From NCBI GenBank assembly GCA_002478885.1, contig DLKC01000066.1:1-64000 (forward strand): a stretch of 64,000 bases of DNA, given 5' to 3'. Under the pieces are notes generated by a model. It ran no database searches. It was not told where the DNA came from and worked only from the letters and a program-made list of their open reading frames with translations. This DNA is from Chitinophagaceae bacterium UBA7600. GTDB taxonomy: Bacteria > Bacteroidota > Bacteroidia > Chitinophagales > Chitinophagaceae. Shown piece after piece: positions 16,756 to 24,994 of this stretch. Positions within the stretch are counted from its first letter, which is position 1, and each line of letters starts with the position of its first letter. Both the position numbers and the translations under genes were made by a program.

Positions 16756-17463
16756 ATGCAGCAAATTACAGGCAATCTTTTCCAGTTGGCACTTGGTGCA
16801 GTCAACGTGTTCGTCATTGAAGATGATGGATTAACGCTCGTAGACACCGGTTATGAAAACAGTACAGACAAGATATTTTCCGCATTGCAAAAAGCCGGTA
16901 AAGATCCGGCAGCTATAAAACGCGTTATTCTTACGCATTGTCATCCCGACCATTCAGGCAGTGTCGCCGAAATAAACAGGCGGCTTGGCGTTCCGGTTTA
17001 TGCCCATGTCAACGATGTTACATTGCTGGAAAGCGGTATCGGAGGGCGGGAGCCGAAAGTACTTTCACCCGGGCTCATGAATTGGATAATTTTCCAGTTG
17101 TTCATCAAAAGAGGTAGTGCTGCGATTCAGGCAGTAAAGATCGATGAACAATTGCACGATAACGACATCATTCCCGTAGCAGGCGGCATACAGGTTATTC
17201 ATACACCCGGCCATTGCGCCGGCCATATAGCGTTGTTATTAAAAAGCGAAGGCCTGCTCATCTCGGGAGACCTCTGCGCAAACGTGATGGGGCTCGATTT
17301 GAGTACCGTTTACGAAGACCGTGCAACAGGTATCGACAGTATTTTGAAAGCGGCCGCGTTTGATTTCGACAGGGCTGTTTTCGGTCATGGGAAACTGCTT
17401 GGCCGGGCCGCCAATAAAAAAATGCATGCGCATTTCCTGCCGTTTTCAAAAAGGCATCAATAG
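16756..17463 (+). CDS. MBL-fold metallo-hydrolase
   Basis: This 235-residue cytoplasmic protein has a complete metallo-beta-lactamase-fold metal site: THCHPDHSGS near residue 61 (HxHxDH), HTPGHCAGH near residue 150, the bridging Asp in SGDLCA near residue 174, and the late His in FGHGKLL near residue 213. The family includes glyoxalase II-like thioesterases, lactonases and nucleases; the single compact domain is nearest to glyoxalase II/quorum-lactonase-like hydrolases. The substrate cannot be read from sequence. It faces the His-repeat lipoprotein gene across a shared terminator. Confidence 0.9.
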   Translation: MQQITGNLFQLALGAVNVFVIEDDGLTLVDTGYENSTDKIFSALQKAGKDPAAIKRVILTHCHPDHSGSVAEINRRLGVPVYAHVNDVTLLESGIGGREPKVLSPGLMNWIIFQLFIKRGSAAIQAVKIDEQLHDNDIIPVAGGIQVIHTPGHCAGHIALLLKSEGLLISGDLCANVMGLDLSTVYEDRATGIDSILKAAAFDFDRAVFGHGKLLGRAANKKMHAHFLPFSKRHQ

Positions 17464-17500
17464 TGGAACACCTTCAGTGCTGAAGCGATTGTGCTGTAAA

Positions 17501-17530
17501 TAAAGAGAGCAATAGGTATTGCCCTCTTTA
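17501..17530. terminator. Likely bidirectional terminator between convergent genes
   Basis: TAAAGAGAGCAATA (17501-17514) pairs with TATTGCCCTCTTTA (17517-17530) with one mismatch. It lies between the convergent MBL gene and the His-repeat lipoprotein gene. Confidence 0.6.
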
Positions 17531-17552
17531 TGCAGGTCCAACTTTGCAATGG

Positions 17553-18140
17553 TTAATGATGGGAAAGGCTATCACGACCGTGGTCATGTATACTGTCTGC
17601 TCCATGGTAATGAAGGCTGTCGCCATTATGCCGGAAGCTGCTATCCCACCCGTGCCAGTGTGTGCTGTCTCCGCGGTCTCCGCCATGCCCAAGGCAGCCT
17701 TCCAGTTCTCTGCCGAGTTTTTGTTCCAGTACTTTTACGAAATTTCCCGATACGTCAAATGCCAAACCAACAGGCTGACCTTTGTATTGAATGATTACAA
17801 TATAACCGGAAGCATTGCCTGCACTATCCGTAACAGCATAAGCCTGCTGTGCAATGTAGCCGGTATAAGCCGAAAGCAGGTAATCCGTTATAACCGCTGG
17901 CAGGCTGCTGAAACTGATTGAATCCCTGGAAGAGGAGCGCGAACAGCCATTGATCACGTAAATGGAATCCATTGCAGAAGAGGACGCCGCACTGCTACCT
18001 ACCGCGATCGCTTGTAACTGGGAAATGACAGCCGACAGAGAGTTTTGATCAGGCACTGCAACCGTATTTTTTTGGCATGATTCCATTGTGCAGGTGAACA
18101 ACGTAAGTAGTAGTAAAACCGCCAAAAGTTGAGTTCTCAT
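17553..18140 (-). CDS. Exported protein with C-terminal histidine-rich octapeptide repeats
   Basis: This 195-residue protein has an export signal with cysteines near its end (LLTLFTCTMESC), so it is probably a lipoprotein or periplasmic. Residues about 40-150 look like a PepSY/YceI-size single domain ending with GYIVIIQYKGQPVGLAFDVS. The last 38 residues are four and three-quarter tandem octapeptides of the form DSxxxHGx: DSTHWHGW, DSSFRHNG, DSLHYHGA, DSIHDHGR, DSLSHH (residues 158-195). With ten histidines in about 45 residues this tail should bind transition metals such as Cu, Ni or Zn (inference). It is divergent from a c-type cytochrome gene. I do not recognise a named family. Confidence 0.78.
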   Translation of the reverse strand: MRTQLLAVLLLLTLFTCTMESCQKNTVAVPDQNSLSAVISQLQAIAVGSSAASSSAMDSIYVINGCSRSSSRDSISFSSLPAVITDYLLSAYTGYIAQQAYAVTDSAGNASGYIVIIQYKGQPVGLAFDVSGNFVKVLEQKLGRELEGCLGHGGDRGDSTHWHGWDSSFRHNGDSLHYHGADSIHDHGRDSLSHH

Positions 18141-18293
18141 AATTCGATTGATTTAAAGTGAATAAATAAATGTTGATAAAAAAGTAGAATTGCTTAATAA
18201 TGCGGTTTGATTTAAAACATGCCTGTTTGCGTTTGAGTTGTATAATGCCCGGATGTAATTTTTATTGCAATGTCATGTAGCCGACAGCCGGTT

Positions 18294-18341
18294 TTGCGGT
18301 GAAACATGCAAAACTTGCGGTGAAACAGGCTGCGGGCAGCC
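18294..18341. promoter_or_regulatory. Direct-repeat operator-like site in divergent promoter region
   Basis: TTGCGGTGAAACA occurs twice, at 18294-18306 and 18315-18327, a period of 21 bp (two helical turns), followed by the hairpin GGCTGC GG GCAGCC (about 18328-18341). It lies in the 311-bp gap between the divergent His-repeat lipoprotein and cytochrome genes. The rest of the gap is AT-rich with nothing else I can name. Confidence 0.42.
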
Positions 18342-18451
18342 GCAGAACTGAAATTGACTATTTGACGAGCGGCAACGATTAGCAGTTATACATGTGTAAT
18401 TTCAGTAAGGATTTTTTCCGCTCAGATTTTTACCTGTCAATTAAAGTTATT

Positions 18452-18940
18452 ATGAAACTGTTTATCGTATCAGCAGCAATGATCGTCCTTGTTACTGCTT
18501 CGGCATTTTCAATCGCCCCTGCGGGAGAAGAAACACAGCACAGTTATTTGGGCACGGATAGTCTCGAAGCTGAAAGATTGAAATATATGAATGCCGTACT
18601 GGAGTCAATAAAAGGAATGGAGCAACTACCAGCTGACTCAGTGTTCAAAAATCTGAAGGTTATAAAAGGGGCAAGCAGCATTTCTGCTGAGCATCTTTTA
18701 TGGATGATGAATTGGGGATGGAGTGCGGAGCTTGGTGTAAGCTGTAATCATTGTCACGTAATCGGAAAATGGGAGTCTGATTCCATTCAAAAGAAGGATA
18801 TCGCAAGAGGCATGTGGTTAATGCGGGTGAAGATCAACAATGAAATTCTGCCGGGTATAACAGGCAGGAATTATGATCAGCAGCCTGCTGTAACATGTAT
18901 TACCTGTCACCGGGGTAAAGCGGTTCCGGATGCAGGATAA
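18452..18940 (+). CDS. Di-haem c-type cytochrome, reaction-centre-cytochrome (CytoC_RC)-like
   Basis: The product from the ATG at 18452 is 162 residues with a Sec signal (MKLFIVSAAMIVLVTASAF). Two haem-c motifs are present, CNHCH at residues 98-102 and CITCH at 149-153. The pattern ELGVSCNHCHVIGKWESDSI followed by KKDIARGMWLMRVKINNEIL matches the repeat of photosynthetic reaction-centre cytochrome c subunits, which also occur in non-phototrophic Bacteroidota. It should sit in the periplasm as an electron carrier. No reaction-centre genes are present, so this does not imply phototrophy. An upstream in-frame start at 18392 would destroy the signal peptide position. Confidence 0.87.
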   Translation: MKLFIVSAAMIVLVTASAFSIAPAGEETQHSYLGTDSLEAERLKYMNAVLESIKGMEQLPADSVFKNLKVIKGASSISAEHLLWMMNWGWSAELGVSCNHCHVIGKWESDSIQKKDIARGMWLMRVKINNEILPGITGRNYDQQPAVTCITCHRGKAVPDAG

Positions 18941-18998
18941 CCTTCCCGAATCTGTTTAATACTTCTGCTTATAAACAATAGCCAACCCGGGAATACCC

Positions 18999-19006
18999 TA
19001 CATTTG
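18999..19006 (+). promoter_or_regulatory. Candidate -7 box for the lipoprotein at 19039
   Basis: TACATTTG matches TAnnTTTG 33 bp before the ATG; no convincing -33 box. Confidence 0.42.
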
Positions 19007-19038
19007 TTTTTTGTATGTTACTATAACAGTTGTATTAC

Positions 19039-19656
19039 ATGAAGCATTTCAGGCAATATGCTTTTTTCTTTTTGCTGGTTGCTTCGCCGTTACTGCTCTT
19101 GCACGCGGGCTGCGTAAAGGAATATAGTTTCGAAGGCAACCAGGCTGATTCCATCCCCACGCTTGATACTATTCCCCGCGACACGACAGACACTACCAGT
19201 GCTGCACAACCCTCCATTCTTCCGCCATGCGATCTTTGTCACCAGGCAGACGCGCTTATAACGGGTCAATGGGGTTTTACTAACGGTAACACCTATGCAT
19301 GCGGCTCATTTACAGATGCGGGTTTTATCGGAGGCAATTCAAAGGCCGATTTTACTTTTTTCGGTCCTTCTTCCTGCTCGATCGACACCGGTATAGTCGT
19401 AACAGTTTACCTGCCCGTTCCTTTAGACCGCGATCGTTCCGGTGTTATCAGCAACCACGCCGCTTTTTATTACTACGACCACATTGGCATCAATGATATA
19501 TTTATGAGCCGGGGCGGCGCACCATTCACCGTTATTGTTGATCATTTTGATTATGCTACCGGAATTGTTACAGGGTCGTTCAGTGGCACCGTTTTCACGG
19601 CGAATGGGGACACCGCCCATATTACTGCAGGCAGGTATAAGGCAAAACTGCATTAG
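19039..19656 (+). CDS. Hypothetical lipoprotein
   Basis: The product from the ATG at 19039 is 205 residues with a lipoprotein signal (FFFLLVASPLLLLHAGC, lipobox HAGC). After an Asp/Thr-rich linker (TLDTIPRDTTDTTSA) comes a PCDLCH pair and a strand-rich domain of about 140 residues that ends KAKLH. CDLCH resembles a haem-c motif (CxxCH), so haem or metal binding is possible, but with nothing else cytochrome-like around it I would not call it a cytochrome. No family recognised. A TTG codon at 19030 in the same frame is a less likely start. Confidence 0.75.
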   Translation: MKHFRQYAFFFLLVASPLLLLHAGCVKEYSFEGNQADSIPTLDTIPRDTTDTTSAAQPSILPPCDLCHQADALITGQWGFTNGNTYACGSFTDAGFIGGNSKADFTFFGPSSCSIDTGIVVTVYLPVPLDRDRSGVISNHAAFYYYDHIGINDIFMSRGGAPFTVIVDHFDYATGIVTGSFSGTVFTANGDTAHITAGRYKAKLH

Positions 19657-19694
19657 TGCTTATACATTATAGCGGCATATCTATTTTTGATCCC

Positions 19695-19880
19695 GGCTGT
19701 TAAACTTCTGTTTGGCTTCGTTGCGTCGCACTCTTGTGCAACAGAATATAGGTCCAAGACCAGGATGCGAAAGTGGACTACAATCTTTTCTTTTTGCTGA
19801 CTTTCGGACTATTTGCCCAAGTGTGCGACGCAACGGAAGATGCTACAACTGCAAATGCCGGCTACCAAAAAAAGATCATA
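19695..19880. repeat. REPIN/MITE-like inverted pair, copy 5
   Basis: Left core GTTGCGTCGCAC at 19720-19731 and right core GTGCGACGCAAC at 19823-19834, 91 bp apart. CCCGGCTG on the left and GCCGGCTACC on the right form the outer flanks. The inner motif GCTGACTTTCGGACTA precedes the right core, as the reverse complement of a motif seen in copy 8. Confidence 0.82.
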
Positions 19881-19925
19881 AAAAAATGTAGATTTACTTT
19901 TCAACCGACTGAAAGCAAAAAATAA

Positions 19926-20678
19926 ATGAGTATTTCTTCATCAGTTAACAATAACAACGGGCATCGCCGCTGGGTAAAACTCACTCACTGGATTGGTACA
20001 GTTAGCTTTCTTGTGCTCCTGGTAACAGGGATAGAGATACTGATGGTGCATCCCCGGCTTTACTGGGGCGATGTTGGCAATGATCTTACCAAACCGTTGT
20101 TTGAATTGCCGATCAGCCGAAACTATCAGCATGGTGGCTGGGATAAAAGCATGCCTTTTTTTGATTACGCGGGCTCACCGGTTAGTGCCGGCCGCACATA
20201 TGATATCTTCAACCAAAATGGGTGGGGCCGCAGTCTTCACTTTTTGTCGGCATGGATCCTCGTAATAACCGGTGTGATCTATTTATTGATCGCGGCATTC
20301 AGCGGGCACATGCGCCGCAACCTCTGGCCGCGGTTTAGAGAGTTGTCGCCGAAATTATTTTACGAAGATGTCGTTCATCATCTGCGATTGAAGGTTGCAT
20401 TTGTAAAAGGTCCGCAATATGGCCTGTTACAGAAGATAAGCTATGTTGTGGTAATATTCCTGTTGCTGCCGGTGATTGTTTTAACCGGGCTAACAATGTC
20501 GCCTGCTGTTACTGCTGCATGCCCATGGCTGCTGACGATATTTTTCGGTGCACAATCAGCACGCACTATTCATTTTTTTGCAGCGGTATTATTGCTTTTA
20601 TTTCTGCTGGTGCATGTAGTAATGATAGCGAGGTCGGGTTTTAAACAACACATGCGTGCAATGACATTCGAAAAATAA
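19926..20678 (+). CDS. Cytochrome b/b6-type membrane subunit
   Basis: This 250-residue protein has four to five membrane segments and conserved haem-ligand histidines (KLTHWIGTVSF near residue 20, LHFLSAWILVITGVIYL near 105, RTIHFFAAVLLLLFLLVHVV near 215). The layout matches the cytochrome b subunit family of thiosulfate reductase, formate dehydrogenase and Ni-hydrogenase (a DUF4405/MsrQ-like fold). It precedes the molybdopterin oxidoreductase gene by 34 bp on the same strand, so it most likely passes electrons between that enzyme and the quinone pool. Confidence 0.87.
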   Translation: MSISSSVNNNNGHRRWVKLTHWIGTVSFLVLLVTGIEILMVHPRLYWGDVGNDLTKPLFELPISRNYQHGGWDKSMPFFDYAGSPVSAGRTYDIFNQNGWGRSLHFLSAWILVITGVIYLLIAAFSGHMRRNLWPRFRELSPKLFYEDVVHHLRLKVAFVKGPQYGLLQKISYVVVIFLLLPVIVLTGLTMSPAVTAACPWLLTIFFGAQSARTIHFFAAVLLLLFLLVHVVMIARSGFKQHMRAMTFEK

Positions 20679-20712
20679 TTATCCACCTGCTGACCGAAAC
20701 AATCATGCACAG

Positions 20713-21468
20713 ATGAAAAAGAAAAATCTTGTAACAAGACGCACAGCCATTATAACCGGGGTATCATCATTGGGTGCACTGCTGTTGAACGGATGTTCCA
20801 AAACGTCGCCACCCACCTATGGTAATATTTTACGCATGGGCGATGTATTTACCTATAATGCACAGCGGGCATTATTGCCCGGCCAATCCCTTGTCAAAGA
20901 ATATAATCATGGCGATATATCGTCTTTTCCTGCCACAGGCACTACCAATCCTGGTGACTCAGCATCACCGTATTTCAGCCAGGATTACGCGGGCTTTCAA
21001 AATAACGCATTTGCTAACTGGAGGCTAAAGATTGAGGGTAGTGTGTCGAAACCGGGTTATTATTCGCTTGCCGATTTGCACAGGTTTCCATCAAAGACGC
21101 AGATTACACGTCATACATGCGAGGAAGGCTGGACGGCGATTGCTGAATGGACAGGTGTGCAATTGAGCCGTGTTTTGCAGGCTGCGGGTATAAAACAAAG
21201 TGCTCGTTTTGTAAACTTCTACGCATTTGATGAATATATGGAAAGTGTAGACATGCTCGACGCCTTTCACCCGCAAACCATTCTTGCGTATGGCATGAAT
21301 GGCCGTAATCTACCGCTTCAGCATGGTGCGCCTTTGAGAGTGCGCATCGAAAAACAGATCGGGTATAAAAGTGTAAAATATTTACAGCGAATTGTGGTAA
21401 CAGATGAATTCGTTGACAATGGCTACGGCAAAGGGTTTGGCGGCTGGTCTTGGTATAATGGCATATAA
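20713..21468 (+). CDS. Exported molybdopterin-dependent oxidoreductase (sulfite oxidase/MsrP-like)
   Basis: This 251-residue protein has a twin-arginine-type leader (NLVTRRTAIITGVSSLGALL) with a lipobox-like NGC after it. The body is a sulfite-oxidase-family Mo-cofactor domain with the molybdenum-ligand cysteine in TRHTCEEGWTAIAEWTGVQL near residue 137 and the cofactor region NLPLQHGAPLRVRIEKQIGY near 200. Family members oxidise sulfite or reduce methionine sulfoxide and other S/N-oxides in the periplasm. Substrate and direction are unknown. The pair with a cytochrome b gene points to membrane electron exchange. Confidence 0.88.
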   Translation: MKKKNLVTRRTAIITGVSSLGALLLNGCSKTSPPTYGNILRMGDVFTYNAQRALLPGQSLVKEYNHGDISSFPATGTTNPGDSASPYFSQDYAGFQNNAFANWRLKIEGSVSKPGYYSLADLHRFPSKTQITRHTCEEGWTAIAEWTGVQLSRVLQAAGIKQSARFVNFYAFDEYMESVDMLDAFHPQTILAYGMNGRNLPLQHGAPLRVRIEKQIGYKSVKYLQRIVVTDEFVDNGYGKGFGGWSWYNGI

Positions 21469-21528
21469 GTGTGCAAAAGCCAGTGAACCTGATCTTTATT
21501 TTCGCTGCACAACCGGGTATGCGGGCTT

Positions 21529-23562
21529 TCACCGGCTTATTACCGGGAATTGGGAGATCCGCAGGTTGCTACATCCGTATGGTATCAATGTAATCTCCTC
21601 CGCATCTTTTGATGTCTCTAATCCGTTCGTAATGCTGTATGGTATGGGTCCCGACATATCGTTGTATATCTTCCAGGAAGGAATGCGTCTGGCCTTTGTT
21701 TTTAATTCAACCGGCGCGCTTTCCGGGTTCCATGGATAATTGTCCAACTGCTGTTTTGTGTTCACTGTAAAAGCCTTCCCAAACTCATTGTCGCCGGTTT
21801 CAGGCAGGCCATAGTTCCAGGGAGTGGTAGGATAAACTTCGGAGTAGCTGTTACCATACGCCACCGGGTCTTTGTCATTTTTTATTTCTTTCCATTCTTC
21901 CCCGATTTTTAAAGCATATACCAAAGGCCCGCGTTCAACGGAAACAGCATTTTCATACCATTTGTTGCTGAAAATATCCATGGGTAATTGAAGAGTTATT
22001 AAATCGCCGTCCTTCCATTGCCTGTTAATCTTAATGATTGTATCCCCCGATACTGCCTTATAATCTTCGCCGTTGATCTTTATGATTGCTTGCTTGCACC
22101 ACGATGGTATCCGCAGATGAAATGGAAAAGCAACGGCCGCAGGTTGTGCCGTTGTAAATTTAAATTGTATCGTTTCATCAAACGGGTAATTCGTTTGTTC
22201 CTCAAAGGAGATTTCAGTGCCGTTTCCAACATATGCTTTTACTTCACTAGGGGCATATACAATGGCTGCGAGTCCTTTATCAGGTGTAGCATACCAAAGA
22301 TTTTGGGTGAATTTTGGCCAACCCTGGTGCATGTTTGAAGTGCAGCACGGATACCCCGTTAACAGCCCGTAGCAAACATCTGTACCGCCATGATTCTGAT
22401 CAAAATTGCGTATATGCCTCGTGATCATCACCTGGTTAGCCTGCTGAAAATATTGCCTGGCTGAGAAGTCGTCGGTCACCTGTGCCGGCAATGCATTAAA
22501 AGCTATCCTTTCCAATTGATCTGCATAAGACACATCGCCAGTTACTGCGATCATATTCTCCAGACTGAACATCATCTCCACAGCAGAACAGAGTTCTGAA
22601 CCTTGCGTAGGATCATTGCCATGGAGAGCTTCATCTCCGCCATATAAACCGTGCGCCATACCATCGTACTGCTTTATATCGGCAAATGCTTTTTTTACCG
22701 CATCCAGGTATTGCTGTTCCGGGTGTTGCTGAAAATAAATGATGGGTTCTTTAATACCCTGCGCAAGGTTTACGCAATGAATACTTCCTTTTTGCGCTAG
22801 CATGCCTGTATGCAAAAAAGCATCTGTATAGTCAAAGGTTTGTTGGTGAATCAACTCAGCAAGATCAAGTAAAAATTTGTCGCCTGTAATATTGTAAAGC
22901 CAATAAACGATCATGAGATTATCGCCCCCGCGGTAGCGCGCCCAAAAGGTCCAGTGATCTAAAGGGTTTTTGGGTAGTTCCTTCAACTGGTAACGGAAAT
23001 AATTGGTCATTAAAGTGAGCACTCTTTTATCTGCCGTGGCCGAATAGTATTGCTGCAACACTTTCAGTATAACCATTTTTGGCCACCAGTCTCGGCTATT
23101 ATTTCTTTGAAGCCCGGGCTCGTAACTATAATCTTTTGACGGGCCAAAATATCCGTCAGGTTGCTGACTGTTTATTGCCCATTCGATCCATGGCTTTGTT
23201 TTCGCGATCAGTTCCTGGTCATTTAAAATATACGCCAGCGGGAGCAGGCCATCTATCCAGTATGGGCCTCTTTCCCATTGATCACCGTCACCGCCCAGCC
23301 AACCATTACGTTCATTCATCACAAGCGGGTATAATTTGTCGAGCTTCCCGGTTGCCCCGTCTTTCTGGCGAATCAACATTTCCTTTAGCCAGCCCGCTGG
23401 TTTTATGTTTCCAAGCGGCAGCTGGTAATAGGCATTCATACGAAGCGGAGCCTTATTTACCGCGTACACCTTAAATGAAGGCTTTTCTTTAGGGTTTTCC
23501 TGTGCTTTAAGCCCGCTGTGAAACAACGCAGGAAGTAACGGTAGAAGCATGAAAATTTTCAT
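21529..23562 (-). CDS. GH127-like beta-L-arabinofuranosidase (DUF1680)
   Basis: The product from the ATG at 23562 is 677 residues with a signal peptide (MKIFMLLPLLPALFHSGLKA). The GH127/DUF1680 pattern is clear: LGNIKPAGWLKEMLIRQKDG near the N-terminus, an alpha/alpha-barrel middle, and the zinc-site signature elements GSELCSAVEM (ExC) and YPCCTSNMHQGWPKF (Cys-Cys). In the characterised bifidobacterial enzyme a Glu and three Cys at these places bind Zn and catalyse. Activity on beta-L-arabinofuranosides or related plant-glycan linkages is the family expectation; specificity is open. The open frame extends 41 codons upstream but into the divergent gene, so I reject that start. Confidence 0.9.
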   Translation of the reverse strand: MKIFMLLPLLPALFHSGLKAQENPKEKPSFKVYAVNKAPLRMNAYYQLPLGNIKPAGWLKEMLIRQKDGATGKLDKLYPLVMNERNGWLGGDGDQWERGPYWIDGLLPLAYILNDQELIAKTKPWIEWAINSQQPDGYFGPSKDYSYEPGLQRNNSRDWWPKMVILKVLQQYYSATADKRVLTLMTNYFRYQLKELPKNPLDHWTFWARYRGGDNLMIVYWLYNITGDKFLLDLAELIHQQTFDYTDAFLHTGMLAQKGSIHCVNLAQGIKEPIIYFQQHPEQQYLDAVKKAFADIKQYDGMAHGLYGGDEALHGNDPTQGSELCSAVEMMFSLENMIAVTGDVSYADQLERIAFNALPAQVTDDFSARQYFQQANQVMITRHIRNFDQNHGGTDVCYGLLTGYPCCTSNMHQGWPKFTQNLWYATPDKGLAAIVYAPSEVKAYVGNGTEISFEEQTNYPFDETIQFKFTTAQPAAVAFPFHLRIPSWCKQAIIKINGEDYKAVSGDTIIKINRQWKDGDLITLQLPMDIFSNKWYENAVSVERGPLVYALKIGEEWKEIKNDKDPVAYGNSYSEVYPTTPWNYGLPETGDNEFGKAFTVNTKQQLDNYPWNPESAPVELKTKARRIPSWKIYNDMSGPIPYSITNGLETSKDAEEITLIPYGCSNLRISQFPVISR

Positions 23563-23659
23563 AAGGCAATTTAGTGCATTACATCGTTTGCCCTCATGCA
23601 AACCAATGCTAAAATATGCCTGCCACTTTTGCTTAAGTTTGTGCATAAAATTGTTCCAG

Positions 23660-24379
23660 ATGGTTTCAAGGAAAATAATTTTCATCTTGCTGCTTGTTGC
23701 CTTTTCGGCTTACTCGAAAGGGCAAACATTGGAAAAGATTATTGCAAACTATATCAACTACTCCGGCGGCGAAAAGCAATGGGGTAAAATCAAGACCATC
23801 ATTAGTTCCGGAACTTACAATTACGGTGGCCTGGAGTTTCCGTTTGAAGCATATGCAAAAGCACCGAACCGGTATAAATATATCGTTGGTACCGGTGACC
23901 GGTCCTTTATTCAGTCATTCAACGGGGCAAGTGGATGGAAGATTGATGGCTTCAAAGGCGAGACTGCAAAAACCATGCTGAGCGGAAATGATGCACGTGC
24001 CATGGCTAATGAAGCAGATGTGGACCTGGAAAGCCCTTTTATCAACTATCAACAAAAAGATTACGAGGCGGTTTTAGAGGGGAGAAAACCGGTGAATAAC
24101 ATGGACTGCTACCAGGTAAAGCTGATCCGCAGTACCGACACTGCAATTTATTTCTTTAATGTGAATGATTTTTCATTGGTAAAAAAGCAAGCCATATCAA
24201 AGAATGCTGAATTAGACAGAAGCTTGCTCGATACTTATTATAGCGACTATCAAATGGTGGAAGGAATAAAACAGCCTTTTAAAATGATCAGTAAAATCGG
24301 CGATCAAACTATATTAACGATCACTGTTCAGAAAATACAGTTAAATACCGCTATTGATGACAGCATTTTCAAACCATAA
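23660..24379 (+). CDS. Outer-membrane lipoprotein-sorting (LolA-like) family protein
   Basis: The product from the ATG at 23660 is 239 residues with a Sec signal (MVSRKIIFILLLVAFSAYSKGQ). It resembles the LolA-like/DUF4292-type fold: TLEKIIANYINYSGGEKQWG, then alternating strands with YAKAPNRYKYIVG and ASGWKIDGFKGE. Such proteins bind hydrophobic ligands or escort lipoproteins in the periplasm; the exact role here is unclear. I choose this start over the ATG at 23549, which lies inside the divergent GH127 gene. It is divergent from GH127 with 97 bp between starts and convergent with the redoxin gene. Confidence 0.8.
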   Translation: MVSRKIIFILLLVAFSAYSKGQTLEKIIANYINYSGGEKQWGKIKTIISSGTYNYGGLEFPFEAYAKAPNRYKYIVGTGDRSFIQSFNGASGWKIDGFKGETAKTMLSGNDARAMANEADVDLESPFINYQQKDYEAVLEGRKPVNNMDCYQVKLIRSTDTAIYFFNVNDFSLVKKQAISKNAELDRSLLDTYYSDYQMVEGIKQPFKMISKIGDQTILTITVQKIQLNTAIDDSIFKP

Positions 24380-24385
24380 ACATCC

Positions 24386-24994
24386 CTACTGCGTTTTCTT
24401 CCACGCGATCCTGCAGCCGATTGCTTTGGTAACAGTTACCGCAGGTTGGCCCTTGTTTAGCAAAGCATTCACTGCATCTTCCACATATTTTGTTTTCGCG
24501 CTGTTGCTGTTTTCCGCATCGTTATCTATGGCACCTGTGTACGCTACTATATTTCCCTTCGCCGTTTTGCTGGTGACGAAAACATGAGGGGTATTTTTTG
24601 CGCCATAGGCAGCTGTTACCAATTGGCCTTCATCGAATAAATAAGGGAAAGTAAATTTATTGGAAGCTGCATGTTTTTTCATTTCATCAAAATTGTCCCC
24701 GGGCGAAGCAACCTGGTCATTCGGGTTGATTGCAATTACGGGAAAGCCCAACGGTGCATATTTATCATTCAAATCAATAACACGCTGTTCATAGCGCTTT
24801 GAATAAGGGCAGGTATTGCAGGTAAACACAACGATAAAACCTTTTGCTTCGGGGTAGTCAGCAAATGATACGACCTTTTCGTTCACGTTCTTCAAATGAA
24901 TATCCGGCGCGGCCGTGCCCGGTGTAATCGTTGTTACCTGCGCCTGCGTCGTAAGTGAAATCACGATAAAACAAAGTGCGATACATTTTTTCAT
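24386..24994 (-). CDS. Exported redoxin/thioredoxin-family protein
   Basis: This 202-residue protein has a signal peptide (MKKCIALCFIVISLTTQA) and an AhpC/TSA-like thioredoxin fold: ITPGTAAPDIHLKNV, the CxxC site VVFTCNTCPYSKRYEQRV near residue 58, then FPVIAINPNDQ and TPHVFVTSKTAKG. The CNTC pair followed by P-Y-S-K is common in periplasmic thioredoxin-family proteins annotated as redoxins. Its start overlaps the upstream TlpA-like stop by four bases (ATGA), so the two are co-translated. Substrates unknown. Confidence 0.87.
   Translation of the reverse strand: MKKCIALCFIVISLTTQAQVTTITPGTAAPDIHLKNVNEKVVSFADYPEAKGFIVVFTCNTCPYSKRYEQRVIDLNDKYAPLGFPVIAINPNDQVASPGDNFDEMKKHAASNKFTFPYLFDEGQLVTAAYGAKNTPHVFVTSKTAKGNIVAYTGAIDNDAENSNSAKTKYVEDAVNALLNKGQPAVTVTKAIGCRIAWKKTQ

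Noticed and set aside
18452..18940. Reaction-centre cytochrome as a sign of phototrophy
   Set aside because: Only the cytochrome domain is present; such proteins occur in non-phototrophs.
21404..21739. A 111-residue plus-strand frame across the convergent ends of the Mo enzyme and GH127 genes
   Set aside because: It overlaps both real genes and has no coherent domain.
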